A stretch of DNA of 64,000 nucleotides from Leptasterias polaris (lineage: Eukaryota; Echinodermata; Asteroidea; Forcipulatida; Asteriidae). Numbering within the stretch: position 1 is the first letter of the stretch; each line of letters opens with the position of its first letter. Positions 59,764 to 64,000 of the stretch are shown here, piece after piece. The stretch is taken from positions 5,890,001 through 5,954,000 of the forward strand of contig JAZGTN010000073.1 of NCBI GenBank assembly GCA_037783415.1. The letters run 5' to 3'. The position numbers and the translations under genes are program-made. Below the pieces are notes generated by a model that saw only the letters and a program-made list of their open reading frames with translations, searched no databases and was not told where the DNA came from.

Positions 59764-61041
59764 GGCCTATAGTTGCGATAATCGTATAGCCCAAATAGGG
59801 CCAATCCACTCCGTATTCTTGGGCCAATTCACTCCCCTATTTGGGGCTACGATATTTGGGGCTACGATAATCGTAACCCTCCATCAATGGTCGGAGCCTG
59901 GAGGGTTACGAGACGGTGAGCACAAGCAGTGGCGTAACTAAGGGGTGGGGGCACGTTCCCCCCAATTGATGTCAGTGCCCCCCCCCCTCCCCCCATTTGA
60001 AATCTGAACCTTTGTGACTATAATAATTAGCCTACCAGAATATAAAATGAAAATTTTATAAACTTTTATGGAGCACTGGTGGCGTTATAACTCAATGTTT
60101 CAAACTATTTTTCTATTTACACATGTGTTGTACCTTTGCAATGGACAGTTGTTATTTTTACCAACGTCTTCAGAGTACGGTAAATCACGTCCGCAAATTG
60201 TATGATGACTCATCGCTCGCTCGCGCCCCATTCTGCCACAGTCTGCCGCGTTAAATACGGTACGGTGTCACATGAAGCTACACGACGTGCTGGGTGCCGT
60301 TGCATTTATTTACATGATGAAAAGCCATTGAAAACTCTTGAGCTGTGAGAGCATTGATATAAAATATCTGCTTCATTTGAGACATTACTTTGTTCTTCAG
60401 TGTATAGGGTATATTAAAATAGTTTGCCAATATGTAAACATCGAAATCGAAAGTTTTTAACATTGATTAGGCCTACTATGCATGGCCCCAAGTGTGTAAT
60501 AAATAAATACTAGTGCCAGTCCTCAAATACATAAATCCCCATACAAAAAGACTCCGGTCTCGCAATCCCTTGTTAAAGGGACACGTTGCCTTGGATCGGG
60601 CGAGTTGGTCTTTGAAAAGCGTTTGTAACCGTTTGTTACAAAATGCTATTGGTTAGAAAAATGTTTTAAAAGTAGAAAACAATGATCCACACAAATATGC
60701 CTCGAAATTGCGTGGTTTTCCGTTTACTTTGCAAGCTAACACGGTCCGCCATTTTGTGGAGTCGAACATTTGACCATATTCCCTTTGGTTTAATTGAGGG
60801 GCTGTTTGGAACCCGCCATTGCGTAGATTAAGATCCAGTTCTTAGAAAGTGCAAAGGAATCTATAGTTGATTTGCCAGCAGTGCCCCCCCTAGAAAAAAT
60901 GGTGCCCCTCCCTTGTGCCCCCCTAAAAATTTACCTTAGTTACGCCGCTGAGCACAAGATTCCACCATGAGTGCAATTTCGACAAGCCCAAATTAGGGCC
61001 AATCCACTCCATTACGGAGTGGATTGGCCCTAATTGGGGCT
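59764..61041. repeat. Older hairpin repeats flanking the hAT insertion
   Basis: Hairpins built on AGCCCAAATTAGGGCCAATC and its inverse lie at 59788-59848 and 60985-61041. The left part also contains GCCTATAGTTGCGATAATCG and TACGATAATCGTAACCCTCC, as in the palindrome at 33786-33889. The hAT element split or landed among these. Confidence 0.6.
59927..60950. mobile_element. hAT-like nonautonomous DNA transposon
   Basis: The ends CAGTGGCGTAACTAAGG and CCTTAGTTACGCCGCTG are inverted repeats of about 17 bases. The element is flanked by exact 8-base direct repeats AGCACAAG at 59919-59926 and 60951-60958. An 8-base duplication with CAG-type ends is characteristic of the hAT superfamily. The 1024-base interior has C-rich ends (CCCCCC tracts) and no transposase. 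It also contains an AAAGGGACACGTTGCCTTGG block at about 60577, the end of another common repeat. Confidence 0.85.
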
Positions 61042-61117
61042 AAATTTCGACCAATGTTGACAGACTAGTAACACGATTTGCCCAATTTTACTGCTTTTGA
61101 AAATCATGACACACTAA

Positions 61118-64000
<2,883 letters not shown>

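Noticed and set aside
59729..59941. 70-codon plus-strand frame
   Set aside because: It runs through the hairpin repeats and into the hAT element; no protein identity.

Overview
The window is animal nuclear DNA. Genes are split by GT-AG introns, untranslated and intergenic DNA is AT-rich, and many short inverted-repeat elements and tRNA-derived SINEs are scattered through introns and spacers. The protein set and the repeat types suggest a marine invertebrate deuterostome, most likely an echinoderm and plausibly a sea star. That assignment is inference; no mitochondrial or rRNA marker is present.

Left part (1-12.5 kb): a 51-bp minisatellite runs up to the first visible exon of the 3' end of DIS3L2 (+). 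After a gene-poor gap comes a complete six-exon GH31 gene (+, 6797-10458). It carries the sulfonate-recognition residues of bacterial sulfoquinovosidase, plus a signal peptide and a probable C-terminal membrane anchor. This is the most unusual gene here.

Middle (12.5-38.2 kb): MTHFR (+, 11 coding exons plus a probable 5' noncoding exon) has a possible alternative terminal exon, and a 139-bp tandem array lies beyond its stop codon. SCO1 (-) and SRPRB (+) are head-to-head across 429 bp. A piece of SRPRB exon 2 and its intron has been copied into a SCO1 intron, between two halves of a local duplication.

Right part (38.2-64 kb): a secreted PAN plus Methyltransf_FA-type protein (-), a single-exon GT92 glycosyltransferase (-), a 7.4 kb gene-free repeat-rich stretch, a small coiled-coil protein of unknown role (-) with a decayed Ty3/gypsy fragment in an intron, and then a transposon-rich end. 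That end holds a THAP-bearing inverted-repeat element, a hAT-like element with an 8-bp target duplication and a 650-bp hexanucleotide satellite.

The genes do not form a pathway. They cover RNA decay (DIS3L2), sulfolipid or glycoside hydrolysis, folate one-carbon metabolism (MTHFR), cytochrome oxidase copper loading (SCO1), ER targeting (SRPRB) and Golgi glycosylation (GT92). Exon borders were set by hand from splice consensus, reading phase and similarity to known families; no transcript data were available.
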